Source: Frateuria soli
GTDB taxonomy: Bacteria > Pseudomonadota > Gammaproteobacteria > Xanthomonadales > Rhodanobacteraceae
Reading direction: 5' to 3'
DNA length: 64,000 nt
Assembly: GCF_021117385.1 (NCBI RefSeq)
Contig: NZ_CP088252.1
Location: forward strand, 3,424,521 to 3,488,520
Shown here: positions 44,518-53,673 of the stretch, piece after piece
Layout: each line of letters starts with the position of its first letter
Position numbering within the stretch: the stretch's first letter is position 1
Notes under the pieces: model-generated
The model's database searches: none
What the model was told of the DNA's origin: nothing
Seen by the model: only the letters and a program-made list of their open reading frames with translations
Translations under genes and position numbers: made by a program

Positions 44518-44710
44518 GGATCGCCCACGAGTGGGCTCCTACGGGGAGCGCGCGGGGGGGGTGTCTGCGGCGTGACGAGGGGATCGCCCACGAGTGGGCT
44601 CCTACGGGGATCGTGCGGGGGTGTTGTCTGCGGCGTGACGAGGGGATCGCCCACGAGTCTGTGGGGAGCGTGCGCGGGCGGTGTCGTAGGAGCCCACTTG
44701 TGGGCGATGC
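44518..44710. repeat. REP array F: three inverted REPs, 63-bp period, plus one forward
   Basis: Inverted REPs start at 44518, 44581 and 44643 (the third truncated after GAGT), with GCGGCGTGACGAGG in the spacers; a forward REP lies at 44686-44710. The 283-bp gap between GNAT and ubiE has no gene. Confidence 0.9.
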
Positions 44711-44722
44711 TGTACCGGCGCT

Positions 44723-45316
44723 CTACCGCGCCGCCAGCCGCGCCAGCCGCAGTTCGAGCCAGCGCTTCACGTCGGCCCATTCCCGATCGAGGATCGAATA
44801 GCACACGGTATCGCGCAGGCTGCCATCCGGCCGCCGCTTGTGCGCGCGCAACACGCCTTCGCGCTGCGCCCCCAGTCGCTCGATCGCCCGTTGCGAGTCG
44901 AGGTTGCGCCCGTCGGTATGGAACTCGACCGCGACGCGCCCCATGTGCTCGAACGCATGCTCCAGCAGCAACCGCTTGCAGGCGGTGTTGAGGTGGCTCT
45001 TCTGCCATCGCCTGGCGTACCAGGTGTAGCCAATGGCCGCGCGCGGCGGATCGTCGACCAGGTCGTAGAAGCGCGTGCTGCCGACCAGCTCGCCCGTGCC
45101 GCGCTCGCGGATCGCGAACGGCAGCATCCGCCCCTCCCGCTGCCCGGCCAGGGCCTTCTCCACGTAGGCGGTCATTTCGCCCGGCGCCGGCACCGAGGTG
45201 AACCACAGGCGCCACAACTCGCCGTCCGCGGCGGCAACCTCGAGCGAAGGAACGTGTTCGGCACGCAGCGGCTCGAGCACCACGTGCGCGTCCTGCAACA
45301 CGACCGGCGTCGGCAT
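44723..45316 (-). CDS. GNAT acetyltransferase (RimJ/RimL type)
   Basis: 197-residue acetyltransferase. The order of blocks is that of RimJ/RimL-like enzymes: [12 protein letters not shown] at the start, [21 protein letters not shown] in the middle, and [22 protein letters not shown] (acetyl-CoA-binding turn) near residues 140-161. Substrate unknown. Its ATG overlaps the DUF465 stop as ATGA. Confidence 0.88.
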   Translation of the reverse strand: MPTPVVLQDAHVVLEPLRAEHVPSLEVAAADGELWRLWFTSVPAPGEMTAYVEKALAGQREGRMLPFAIRERGTGELVGSTRFYDLVDDPPRAAIGYTWYARRWQKSHLNTACKRLLLEHAFEHMGRVAVEFHTDGRNLDSQRAIERLGAQREGVLRAHKRRPDGSLRDTVCYSILDREWADVKRWLELRLARLAAR

Positions 45317-45522
45317 CAGGCGTCCAGGTCCGGGATCATCTTGCTCTCCAGCCGCGCGATGGCGTCCTTGAGCAGCAGCTTGCGCTTCTTCAGCCGCGTC
45401 AGTTGCAGTTCGTCCCGGGCCGGGTGCGTGGCCATGTGGCTGATCGCCGCGTCCAGGTCGCGGTGCTCCTGGCGCAATTCGGCCAGGCGGTGGGCGATCT
45501 GGATGGGGTCCTGGGCCTGCAT
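45316..45522 (-). CDS. DUF465/YdcH-family small protein
   Basis: 68-residue helical protein with the DUF465 pattern: [17 protein letters not shown], then [15 protein letters not shown]. Members are short coiled coils of unknown function. Translationally coupled to the GNAT gene. Divergent from ttcA with about 70 bp between starts. Confidence 0.82.
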   Translation of the reverse strand: MQAQDPIQIAHRLAELRQEHRDLDAAISHMATHPARDELQLTRLKKRKLLLKDAIARLESKMIPDLDA

Positions 45523-45591
45523 GGCGGACGCGACGGTGGGGCGGAGGCCCACAGTGTAACGCCGCCGGGGAGCAGCGGCGGGCAGGGTACA

Positions 45592-46494
45592 ATGACGCAC
45601 ATGCCCACCGTTCTTCCCGACACCCGCGCCGATCGCAAGCGGGCCCACGAGGCCGCGCGGCGTGCCAGGCGCCTGCGCCGCCAGGTCGGTCAGGCGATCG
45701 TCGATTTCCAGATGATCGAGGACGGCGACCGCGTGATGGTCTGCCTGTCCGGCGGCAAGGATTCCTACACGCTGCTGGACATGCTGCTGTCGCTCCAGGC
45801 CAGGGCGCCGGTGCGCTTCGAGCTGGTCGCGGTGAACCTGGACCAGAAGCAGCCCGGCTTCCCGGCGCACGTGTTGCCCGGCTACCTCACCGCGCGGGGC
45901 GTGCCGTTCCACATCATCGAGCAGGACACCTACAGCACGGTCACCCGCGTGATCCCCGAGGGCAAGACCATGTGCAGCCTGTGTTCGCGGCTGCGCCGCG
46001 GCGCGCTGTATCACTGGGCGGCGGAAAACGGCATCACGCGCATCGCGCTGGGCCATCACCGCGACGACATCCTGGCGACCTTCTTCCTGAACCTGTTCCA
46101 CGGCGCCAGCCTCAAGGCGATGCCGCCCAAGCTGCGCTCGGACGATGGCCGGCACGTGGTGATCCGGCCACTGGCCTACTGCCGCGAGAGCGACATCGCC
46201 GAGTACGCGCGCGAACGCGCCTTCCCGATCATCCCGTGCAACCTCTGCGGTTCGCAGGAGAACATGCAGCGCAAGGCGATCGGCCGCATGCTGCAGGAAT
46301 GGGATGTCCAGCACCCCGGCCGGTGCGAGACCATCTTCCGCGCGCTGGGCAACGTGGTGCCCTCGCAACTGGCCGATCGCAAGCTGTTCGACTTCGCCGC
46401 GCTCGGTGCGCGCGAAGGCGCCCCGCGCGCCGACGTGCATGGCTGGCTGGCCGGCGAGCCGGCTGGCGCGATCGGGCCCGATGAAGACGTCTAG
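45592..46494 (+). CDS. ttcA: tRNA 2-thiocytidine(32) synthetase TtcA
   Basis: 300-residue iron-sulfur enzyme that thiolates cytidine 32 in some tRNAs. The PP-loop [11 protein letters not shown] is near residues 54-64; the cluster cysteines are in [11 protein letters not shown] and in [11 protein letters not shown] 45592 has AGGG at good spacing; ATG 45601 is the alternative. Full length. Confidence 0.94.
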   Translation: MTHMPTVLPDTRADRKRAHEAARRARRLRRQVGQAIVDFQMIEDGDRVMVCLSGGKDSYTLLDMLLSLQARAPVRFELVAVNLDQKQPGFPAHVLPGYLTARGVPFHIIEQDTYSTVTRVIPEGKTMCSLCSRLRRGALYHWAAENGITRIALGHHRDDILATFFLNLFHGASLKAMPPKLRSDDGRHVVIRPLAYCRESDIAEYARERAFPIIPCNLCGSQENMQRKAIGRMLQEWDVQHPGRCETIFRALGNVVPSQLADRKLFDFAALGAREGAPRADVHGWLAGEPAGAIGPDEDV

Positions 46495-46521
46495 GCGTCC
46501 ATTTTTCCTTCCACTTTCCAT

Positions 46522-47733
46522 GTGAGTCTTCCAGTGTCCCACTTTGCTTCCGTTGAAATGGCTCCGGGCGATCCGATCCTCGGTCTTACCGAGGCCTACC
46601 TCGCCGACAAGCGTGCGCAGAAGGTCAACCTGGGCGTGGGCATCTATGTCGACGAGCAAGGCCACATCCCGCTGATGCGCGCGGTGCGCGAGGTGGAGCA
46701 GGCGCTCGCGGCGCAGGCCAAGCCGCGCGGCTACCTGCCGATCGACGGCCTGGCGGCCTATGACCTTTTGACCCAGGAACTGCTGTTCGGCGACGACTCG
46801 CCGTTGCTCGAGGCCGGCCGCGTGGCCACCGCGCAGACCATCGGCGGCAGCGGCGCGCTGCGCGTGGGCGCGGACCTGCTCAAGAAGGTGCTGCCGAAGG
46901 CGCGCATCGCGATCAGCAGCCCGAGCTGGGAAAACCACCGGGTGGTGTTCGGCAACGCCGGCTTCGAGATCGTCGACTACCGCTACTACGACGCCGCCAC
47001 CCACGGCCTGGACTTCGCCGGCATGCTGGAGGACCTCGGCAGGCTCGAGCCGGGCAACGTGGTGCTGCTGCATGCCTGTTGCCACAACCCGACCGGCGTG
47101 GACCTCGATGCGCAGCAGTGGCAGCAGGTGGTCGACCTGGTCAAGGCGCGCGACCTGCTGCCATTCATCGACATCGCCTACCAGGGCTTCGACGAAGGCA
47201 TCGACGCCGACGCCACGGCGATCCGCCTGTTCGCCGCCTCCGGCATCGAGGCATTCGTGGTGGCCAGTTCCTATTCGAAGTCGTTCTCGCTGTACGGCGA
47301 GCGCGTGGGCGCGCTGTCGATGGTCGGTGCCGACCGCGACGAGGCCCTGCGGCTGCGCGCCAAGATCAAGCAGACCATCCGTGCCAACTACTCCAGTCCC
47401 GCCACCCACGGCGGTGCGCTGGTCGCCGGCGTGCTGGGCAGCCCCGACCTGCGCGCGATGTGGGAGGCGGAGCTGGCCGGCATGCGCGAGCGCATCCACG
47501 CGATGCGCGCAGGGCTGGTCGAAAAGCTGGCCGCGCACGGCGCGCCGCAGTTCGCCTTCATCCAGCAGCAGGCCGGCATGTTCTCCTACTCGGGCCTGTC
47601 CCGCGCCCAGGTCGACCGCCTGCGCGAGGAGTACGGCATCTACGCGCTGGGCACCGGCCGCATCTGCGTGGCCGCGCTCAACCGCGGCAACCTCGACTAC
47701 GTGGCCGAGGCCGTCGCGGCGGTGAGCCGCTAG
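46522..47733 (+). CDS. tyrB: Aromatic/aspartate aminotransferase (TyrB/AspC type)
   Basis: PLP-dependent class I aminotransferase. GVGIYVDEQGHIPLMRAVREVE (N-terminal substrate region), CHNPTGVDL, and the PLP-lysine site SYSKSFSLYGERVG near residues 252-265 are clear. It should interconvert aromatic amino acids or aspartate with their keto acids. No ATG is available at the expected place: GTG 46522 gives 403 residues, and GTG 46534 gives SHFASVEMAPGDPILGL, nearer to the usual family start. No strong ribosome site is seen at either. Confidence 0.92.
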   Translation: MSLPVSHFASVEMAPGDPILGLTEAYLADKRAQKVNLGVGIYVDEQGHIPLMRAVREVEQALAAQAKPRGYLPIDGLAAYDLLTQELLFGDDSPLLEAGRVATAQTIGGSGALRVGADLLKKVLPKARIAISSPSWENHRVVFGNAGFEIVDYRYYDAATHGLDFAGMLEDLGRLEPGNVVLLHACCHNPTGVDLDAQQWQQVVDLVKARDLLPFIDIAYQGFDEGIDADATAIRLFAASGIEAFVVASSYSKSFSLYGERVGALSMVGADRDEALRLRAKIKQTIRANYSSPATHGGALVAGVLGSPDLRAMWEAELAGMRERIHAMRAGLVEKLAAHGAPQFAFIQQQAGMFSYSGLSRAQVDRLREEYGIYALGTGRICVAALNRGNLDYVAEAVAAVSR

Positions 47734-47763
47734 CGCGCACGCGCAGGGCGAACCGCCCTCCCC

Positions 47764-47788
47764 GCAGGAGCCCACTTGTGGGCGATGC
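47764..47788 (+). repeat. Single REP
   Basis: One forward REP (GCAG start, TTG centre) in the gap between the aminotransferase and rdgC. Confidence 0.88.
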
Positions 47789-47851
47789 TCCGCAATCCCG
47801 GGGGACTGCCACCCCGGCACCCCAGGCAAACGTTTCCCAACCGGATACCCC

Positions 47852-48769
47852 ATGTTCTTCCGCAACCTCACGCTGTTCCGCTTTTCCCCCGCCGTCGCCG
47901 AAGACCTCTCCCGCCTGGACGAAGCGCTCGGCGAGCACCGCCTGCGCCCGTGCGGCCCGCTGGAAATGTTCACCAAGGGCTTCGTGCCGCCGATCGGCCG
48001 CGGCGAGGAAGCCGCGCTCACCCACGCGGTCAAGCACTGCACCTGGGTTTCCGTCGGCGGCGAGGACAAGCTGCTGCCGGCCGCCGTGGTCAACGACGAA
48101 CTGCACCGCCGCGTGCAGAAGATCGCCGAGGAAGAAGGCCGCAAGGTCGGCGGGCGCGAACGCAAGCGCATGAAGGAGGACCTGCTCAACGAACTGCTGC
48201 CGCGCGCGTTCGTGCGCAGCTCGCGCATGTCCGCCTACGTCGACCGCCAGCACGGCTGGCTGGTGCTGGACACCTCCAGCCGCAAGTCCGCCGAAAACGC
48301 GCTCACCCAGATGCGCGAGGCGCTGGGCAGCTTCCCGGCGGTGCCGCTGGCGCCGGAGGAAGGCCCGCGCGTACTGATGACCGACTGGCTCGCCAACGGC
48401 ACCCTCCCGGCCGGCCTCAGCCTCGGCGACGAGGTCGAACTGCGCGACCCCGGCAGCAACACCGGCGCCATCGCCCGCTGCCGCCGGCAGGACCTGGAGA
48501 GCGAGGAAATCAAGGAACACCTGCGCAACGGCAAGCAGGTGTTCCAGCTGGGCCTGGTGTTCGACGACCGCATCAGTTTCGTGCTGGGCGAGGACCTGAT
48601 CCTGCGCAAGCTCAAGCTGCTGGACGTGGTGACCGACGAACTGGCCGACAGCGCCCCCGACGCCGCCGCCGAACTGGACGCCCGCTTCGCCCTGTTCACG
48701 CTGGAAGTCGAGCGCCTGCTGGCCAAGCTGGAAGAGTGGTTCGGCCTGCCGCGCCCCAAGGACGCCTGA
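47852..48769 (+). CDS. rdgC: Recombination-associated protein RdgC
   Basis: 305-residue ring-forming DNA-binding protein that limits RecA action. The N-terminus MFFRNLTLFRF, the block RKVGGRERKRMKEDLLNELLPRAF (split: ERKRMKEDLLNELLPRAF) and SSRKSAENALTQMREALGS are family hallmarks. Full length, start ATG 47852. Confidence 0.95.
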   Translation: MFFRNLTLFRFSPAVAEDLSRLDEALGEHRLRPCGPLEMFTKGFVPPIGRGEEAALTHAVKHCTWVSVGGEDKLLPAAVVNDELHRRVQKIAEEEGRKVGGRERKRMKEDLLNELLPRAFVRSSRMSAYVDRQHGWLVLDTSSRKSAENALTQMREALGSFPAVPLAPEEGPRVLMTDWLANGTLPAGLSLGDEVELRDPGSNTGAIARCRRQDLESEEIKEHLRNGKQVFQLGLVFDDRISFVLGEDLILRKLKLLDVVTDELADSAPDAAAELDARFALFTLEVERLLAKLEEWFGLPRPKDA

Positions 48770-48824
48770 CCCCCGCGGGGCGGCGGCGTTTCCCGCCCCC
48801 GCCCCGCACTGCCCTCCGCCCTTC

Positions 48825-48880
48825 GTAGGAGCCCACTCGTGGGCGATGCTCCTCCCCGAGAGCAAGAGCATCGCCCACAA
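48825..48880. repeat. REP pair, inverted copy truncated
   Basis: Forward REP 48825-48849 (TCG) and a partial inverted copy (48868-48880) that ends after CCCACAA. It lies between rdgC and the YgjP-like gene. Confidence 0.8.
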
Positions 48881-49017
48881 ACGCGCCCCGACAACCGCCG
48901 GCAGCGGCAGATGGTCAACGCCACGTGAACGCCGGCTCGAAACGGCGGTCTGACGCCATCCAACCCTTTCCTCACACCCCCCGTTGCAAGGTTATGCTCT
49001 ACCGACGGGCTCGGACC

Positions 49018-49788
49018 ATGGCAGCAGAACTTCAAGGCGATTGGCTGGAACTGGCAACGGCGAGCGGCAGCACGATCCGCGTGCTCAAGGCCGCGCATCC
49101 GCGCGCGCGGCGCCTGCGCCTGACGGTCACGCCCAAGGGCGCCCGGGTGTCCTATCCCAACGGCACCCACCCCTCGCAGGTCAGCGCCTTCCTGCGCAGC
49201 CATGCCGAGTGGCTGGAGCGCAAGCTCGACGAGCTCAACCTGATCATCAAACCGCTGCCGGCCCTGCGCGTGGGGCACGCGACCGAGTTCCCGCTGCGCG
49301 GCGAGACCGTCCTGCTGGACTGGGCCGAGGGCCCGTATCCGCGGGTGGAGTCCTTCGACGGTGGCCTGACCCTGGTAATCCCCCGCCCGCACACCCGCGC
49401 CCTGCCGGTCGCGCGCGGCCTGCTCGCCTCGCACTTCGAGGCGCAGATGCGCCGCGATGTCTCGCGCTGGATGGCCGGCTACGTGCCGCAACTCGGCCTG
49501 GCGCCCACCTCGCTGCGCATCCGCCCGATGAAGAGCCTGTGGGGCAGCCTGGACACGCGCGACCGCATCAACCTGGACCTCGCCCTCGCGCTGGCGCCGC
49601 CGGCCGCGCTGCGCTACGTGCTGGCGCACGAGCTGTGCCACCTCAAGGTGCGCAGCCATGCGCCGCGGTTCTGGGCCCTGGTTGCCACGCTGTTCCCCAA
49701 CTGGCGCGAACAGCGCGACTGGCTGCGCGTCAACGGCGCCACGCTCAAAGCCGAGCTGGATCGCCTCGTCGCCGACGTCGCCGATTGA
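49018..49788 (+). CDS. YgjP/DUF45 metal-dependent hydrolase
   Basis: 256-residue putative zinc metalloprotease. The zinc motif is in YVLAHELCHLKVRSHAPRFW near residues 202-221, preceded by MKSLWGSLDTRDRINLDLALA, typical of the YgjP/SprT-like family. Start ATG 49018, or ATG 48994 with AAGG close upstream. The substrate is unknown. Confidence 0.87.
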   Translation: MAAELQGDWLELATASGSTIRVLKAAHPRARRLRLTVTPKGARVSYPNGTHPSQVSAFLRSHAEWLERKLDELNLIIKPLPALRVGHATEFPLRGETVLLDWAEGPYPRVESFDGGLTLVIPRPHTRALPVARGLLASHFEAQMRRDVSRWMAGYVPQLGLAPTSLRIRPMKSLWGSLDTRDRINLDLALALAPPAALRYVLAHELCHLKVRSHAPRFWALVATLFPNWREQRDWLRVNGATLKAELDRLVADVAD

Positions 49789-49799
49789 CCCCGCTCCTC

Positions 49800-49873
49800 G
49801 CAGGAGCTCACTCGTGGGCGATGCTCCTGCCCTGAATCCCCATCCGGAGCATTGCCCACAACCGTGCTCCTGC
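49800..49873. repeat. Degenerate REP pair upstream of the RAYT gene
   Basis: Forward (49800-49824, GCAGGAGCTCACTCGTGGGC) and inverted (49849-49873, with ACCG in place of AAGTGGG) copies. These are the most diverged REPs in the window and sit 67 bp before the RAYT start. Confidence 0.75.
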
Positions 49874-49940
49874 CAGGCTTACCCCATGCGTGGCACTGCC
49901 CCGACGGACGGACTGTCGCCGCTCCGGCACGCTCCCATGC

Positions 49941-50405
49941 ATGCCCGACTTTCCCACCGCCGGTCGCAGGGCCCTGCGCAAGGGCCGCGTGTCGCGCCAT
50001 GGGCAGGTGTACCTGATCACCACGACAACCGCCTGTCGTCGGCCGCTGTTCGCAGCGGAGGGGCCTGCGCGAACCGCGTGTCTCGCGCTGACCGATCCGT
50101 CCAACCGCGCGGATGCCGCATTGCTCGCCTGGGTCCTGATGCCCGACCACTGGCATGGCCTGCTGCAACTGGGCGATGAACCGCTGGGCGGCGTGATCAA
50201 TCGCCTCAAGGCCGGCGCCACCCGCGCACTACGCATGAAACACCTCGTGGAGGGCCCGGTCTGGGACCGGGGCTACCACGACCATGCGTTGCGCGCGGAC
50301 GAAGACGTCCGCAACGCTGCCCGCTATCTGGTCGCCAACCCGCTGCGTGCCGGCCTGGCGACCCATGTCCTGGACTATCCCTACTGGAACGCCGTGTGGT
50401 TGTAG
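49941..50405 (+). CDS. REP-associated tyrosine transposase (RAYT)
   Basis: 154-residue single-domain Y1/HUH transposase of the RAYT family. The HUH metal motif is in MPDHWHGLLQL near residues 53-63, and the family block VWDRGYHDHALRADEDVRNA (residues about 111-130) holds the likely nucleophile tyrosine; ARYLVANPLRAGL follows. RAYTs are single-copy chromosomal enzymes thought to spread REPs by cutting single-stranded hairpins next to a GTAG-type tetranucleotide. REPs of that type flank the gene on both sides. ATG 49941 gives the usual length; GTG 49890 would add 17 residues. Confidence 0.92.
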   Translation: MPDFPTAGRRALRKGRVSRHGQVYLITTTTACRRPLFAAEGPARTACLALTDPSNRADAALLAWVLMPDHWHGLLQLGDEPLGGVINRLKAGATRALRMKHLVEGPVWDRGYHDHALRADEDVRNAARYLVANPLRAGLATHVLDYPYWNAVWL

Positions 50406-50455
50406 CGCGGGCCGCCAGTCTCCACAGGGGATGGCGACCCCAAACCACGCCCTCC

Positions 50456-50547
50456 GCAGGAGCCCACTCGTGGGCGATGCTCTCTGGCGCAGGCAGTGGT
50501 CATGGTGGGGCGGGTTCGAAGGGCATCGCCCACAAGTGGGCTCCCAC
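50456..50547. repeat. REP pair downstream of the RAYT gene
   Basis: Forward REP 50456-50480 (GCAG start, TCG) and inverted REP 50523-50547 (TTG type), with a 42-bp spacer, longer than in other pairs. Confidence 0.88.
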
Positions 50548-50615
50548 AAGGATGGTGGCCAAACCGGCCGATCGCGCTCCTGCCCGGCGGCTGGCGCGCC
50601 AGCCAACCGCTCTCC

Positions 50616-50640
50616 GTAGGAGCCCACTCGTGGGCGATGC
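50616..50640 (+). repeat. Single REP
   Basis: Forward REP, TCG centre, GTAG start, between the RAYT gene and the end of the YjbH-like gene. The 302-bp gap 50406-50707 holds this copy and one pair, no gene. Confidence 0.9.
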
Positions 50641-50707
50641 TCTCCGCCCCCAGACGCCGACCCTTGCACCGCTGGACCGCCCGCCAGGGTCACGGTGACC
50701 GCCGCGG

Positions 50708-52828
50708 CTATCGGGCCATCTGGTCGAAATTGGCCTCGAACAACTGTCCGTCGCGCTCGCTGGTCAATCCGTACAGCGAATACGCCCGGCGCAGCATCGC
50801 GCCGCCATCGCGGGTGAGCGGCTGCCACATCACCTCGGCGCTGCCGGGGGAGGACTTGGACAGCATCAGATCGAACGGCACCGCGATGTAGATGCCCTTG
50901 TCGAAACTGCCTTCGCCGAACTGCCGTTGCGAGACGTTGGTGAAGGTGGCATAGGCCCCCATGCGCACGCCGTTGTCGAACGAGCGCGACAGGTCCAGCG
51001 TGCCGCCCCAGTCGCCGGCCAGGTAGCGGCCCAGGCTGACGGTGGCCAGCACGTGGTCGATGCCGGTGTCGACGTAGGCGGTCAGGTGGCCGGTCAGCAC
51101 GTGGTAATCGCGCAGGCCGAAATGCTGGGCGAAGCCGCGCTGGCGCACCCAGTTGACGTTGCCGCCCAGCGCCCAGCGCTGTCCGAGCGGGCGGTACAGC
51201 AGCTCGCCGCCCACACCCGCGTACATGCTCTCCAGGTAGCCGGCGTAGGCCATCCCGTAGAGATCCTTGCCCAGCCGCCTGGCGGTGTTGAGCTGCAGGT
51301 TGCCCAGGTTGTAGCGCGAAGTGGTCAGGTACTCGCGCTGCCAGGTGCGCACGCGCGGCAGGTCGGACGGCGCGTCGTAACGGAAGCGGTCGTAGTTGTT
51401 GAGCAGGTTGACGTCGAACTGCCCGCTCACCCAGGTATGGCGGGAAAGGCGATAGTCGGCGCCGTAGCTTGCGAACACCTGGTAGAGGATGAACGCATCG
51501 GGCCCGCCCACGGTCTGCGCCAGGCCCAGCCCCACGCTGCCGGTGTAGCGCTCCAGTGGCGCGCGGTAGAGCACGGTGCCGCCGGCCGGCGCGGGCGCTT
51601 CGCGCACCACGCTGCGGCGGAAATCGTCCGGCGCCAGGTCGTGTGAGAGGAACTCTCCGAACGGGCCGCGGTGCACGCTGGTCTGCACCACCGGCATGCC
51701 CTCGCTGGTCGAAACCAGCGTCAGCCAGTCGATGTCCGGGGCCACGGCGGCGTCGAGCACGCGCGCGGTGCGCCCGACCGTCCTGGCCGGGTTGTAGTAG
51801 CGCATCGGCTCGCCCGTGACCACCAGCTCGCGACCGTCGCGGCGGATGCTCTCCACCTGCACGCCCGCGTTGTCGGCCAGCTGCGCGCTGACCTGCGCCC
51901 AGTCGGCTTGCCCGCGACGAGCGGCCGGCGTGCCGGCGCGCGATGGCGCGGGCGGATCGAGCAGCTTGGGCGGGCCCTTGGCGCGCGCCAGGTTGGTGTG
52001 CAGCGTGAGCCCGAACATGGCCGTGTTGCCGCGCTCCCAGCCCAGGCTCAGGTCCACGGCGCGCGACAGCCGGTAAGCCACGCCCAGGTTCAGGCGCGTG
52101 CGCTGCGGCTGCCGGTTGTCCTGCGGCTCGTGGCGGTAGTCGTTGCCCTCGTACTCCAGCTTCAGCCGCCAGCGGTCGCCAGGCAGGCGGTATTCCACGC
52201 CGCCGAACAGCGCCGCGCGGCCGCGGAAGTAGTTGGAGTTGAAGTCGCCCACCGCGCCGTTGTCCACCGGCGGGCGGTGGCGGAAGCGGTCATCCAGCAC
52301 GCCCAGCGGGTTGGCGATGTCGCCCGCCGCGCCGAGGTAGCCCCAGCCCAGCCCGAGGCTCACGTCGAAGCGGTCCAGCCGCTTGCTGGCCACCACGTAC
52401 TCGCCGGAGAACAGCCCGGTGCCGCCGATGTCGTGCGCGCCCAGCGCGAGCGACGGCAGCCAGTGGCTCTCCTGCCAGAGGCGCAGCTTCAGGTCGATCG
52501 CCTTGTCCTTGTAGTGCTGGCGACCACTGAACGACGGCGCGCCGTAGTAGCGGTTGGTGATGTTGGTGTAGCGGAAGCTTCCCTCCAGCCAGTCCAGCGG
52601 CTGCAGGGTGAAGGTGAAGCGCGTATACGGCGCCACGCGGCTGGCGGTGAGGCCGACTTCGCCGGCATCGTTCATGCGCGCGGTCGGGGTCTGCAGCAGG
52701 CCGGCGCCGCCGAAGTCGCTGGACGTATAGCCGTCCGTCCAGCCGGTGGCGACCGGCACCTCCTGCGCCTGCGCGGCGGACGCGGCCAGCAGCGGCAGCA
52801 GGCACAGATAGAGGCGCCGCCGCGTCAC
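50708..52828 (-). CDS. gfcD: YjbH/GfcD-like outer-membrane exopolysaccharide protein
   Basis: 706-residue YjbH-family protein. A signal peptide (LCLLPLLAASAAQA) is followed by GLLQTPTARMNDAGEVGLT, the usual start of the mature part, then many amphipathic strands of two barrel-like halves. In E. coli GfcD/YjbH takes part in group 4 capsule or exopolysaccharide secretion at the outer membrane. The start is GTG 52828, overlapping the upstream stop as GTGA. Last gene of the minus-strand block. Confidence 0.88.
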   Translation of the reverse strand: MTRRRLYLCLLPLLAASAAQAQEVPVATGWTDGYTSSDFGGAGLLQTPTARMNDAGEVGLTASRVAPYTRFTFTLQPLDWLEGSFRYTNITNRYYGAPSFSGRQHYKDKAIDLKLRLWQESHWLPSLALGAHDIGGTGLFSGEYVVASKRLDRFDVSLGLGWGYLGAAGDIANPLGVLDDRFRHRPPVDNGAVGDFNSNYFRGRAALFGGVEYRLPGDRWRLKLEYEGNDYRHEPQDNRQPQRTRLNLGVAYRLSRAVDLSLGWERGNTAMFGLTLHTNLARAKGPPKLLDPPAPSRAGTPAARRGQADWAQVSAQLADNAGVQVESIRRDGRELVVTGEPMRYYNPARTVGRTARVLDAAVAPDIDWLTLVSTSEGMPVVQTSVHRGPFGEFLSHDLAPDDFRRSVVREAPAPAGGTVLYRAPLERYTGSVGLGLAQTVGGPDAFILYQVFASYGADYRLSRHTWVSGQFDVNLLNNYDRFRYDAPSDLPRVRTWQREYLTTSRYNLGNLQLNTARRLGKDLYGMAYAGYLESMYAGVGGELLYRPLGQRWALGGNVNWVRQRGFAQHFGLRDYHVLTGHLTAYVDTGIDHVLATVSLGRYLAGDWGGTLDLSRSFDNGVRMGAYATFTNVSQRQFGEGSFDKGIYIAVPFDLMLSKSSPGSAEVMWQPLTRDGGAMLRRAYSLYGLTSERDGQLFEANFDQMAR

Positions 52829-53673
52829 GGTTGCGCCTCCGGCAACGGCTGGGTCGCCAGCCACTGCGCGAGCTGGTCGTTGAGGAGCGGATCGACCTTC
52901 GCCGCGGCGGCCTGGCGGATGGGCACGTACAGCACCGCGCCGGGCGCCAGCGGCTGCGGCCCGGCCCGGTTCCACAGCGCCACGCCCAGGCGTTCGACCG
53001 TGCCGTCCGGCTGGATCGCGTAGAGCCAGTCGGCGTCGGCGCCGGGGGCGAGCGGGCAGTCGTCGAGGTAAGCGGCGGCGTCCCGCAGGGGCTCGTGCGG
53101 CAGGCGGCAATCGTGCGCCACGGCACCGGTCACCCGCACGGTGGCGGGGCGCGCGGGAAACAGCACCCGGTCGCCCTCGGCCAGGAGGTGGTTCTGCGGG
53201 GACAGCTCCAGCGGACGGGGATCGAGCAACGCTCCGCGGGCACGGCCGGTCACCGGCAGCGCCCGCACCATGTCGGCCAGCCGGCGTGCCACCGCCTGCA
53301 GCCGGTCGTCGCCAGCCAGGCCCGCCTCGCCGGCGAGCACGTCCAGGTCGTACAGCACGCCGGCCTTCAGCCGGCGCTGCGCGGGTTCGAGCGAGGGCCG
53401 CAGCCAGGCGGCGCCCAGCACGTAGGCATCCGGCCGGGGATCGGCGGCAAGCAGGGCATCGGCCAGCCGCGCGCCTTCCGGCAGCACCTGCGTGCCCGGA
53501 TGCGCGACGCGGCCCTGCACCTCCACCGTCGCGGCGTGCGCCGGCATGGCCAGGCACGCCGCAACCGCGCACGCCCGACCCCACGCCGCCAGCCGTCCCC
53601 TGGAAGGCGGCGCGGCGGATGGCATGCGCGAGGCGTCGCCCACGCGCGGGCGGCGGCGGAATTTCACGATCAT
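52825..53673 (-). CDS. gfcC: GfcC/YjbG-like capsule protein
   Basis: 282-residue periplasmic protein. After an N-terminal export region (residues about 25-48, ending AMPAHA) come a beta-grasp segment (VEVQGRVAHPGTQVL) and the helical part; near residue 170 LLAEGDRVLFPARPATVRVTGAV looks like an SLBB-type strand pair. This matches GfcC, which works with GfcD in capsule export. Overlaps both neighbours by four bases. Confidence 0.82.
   Translation of the reverse strand: MIVKFRRRPRVGDASRMPSAAPPSRGRLAAWGRACAVAACLAMPAHAATVEVQGRVAHPGTQVLPEGARLADALLAADPRPDAYVLGAAWLRPSLEPAQRRLKAGVLYDLDVLAGEAGLAGDDRLQAVARRLADMVRALPVTGRARGALLDPRPLELSPQNHLLAEGDRVLFPARPATVRVTGAVAHDCRLPHEPLRDAAAYLDDCPLAPGADADWLYAIQPDGTVERLGVALWNRAGPQPLAPGAVLYVPIRQAAAAKVDPLLNDQLAQWLATQPLPEAQP

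Noticed and set aside
46520..46525. ATG at 46520 as the aminotransferase start
   Set aside because: It is followed at once by TGA in its frame; the protein must start at a GTG in the other frame.
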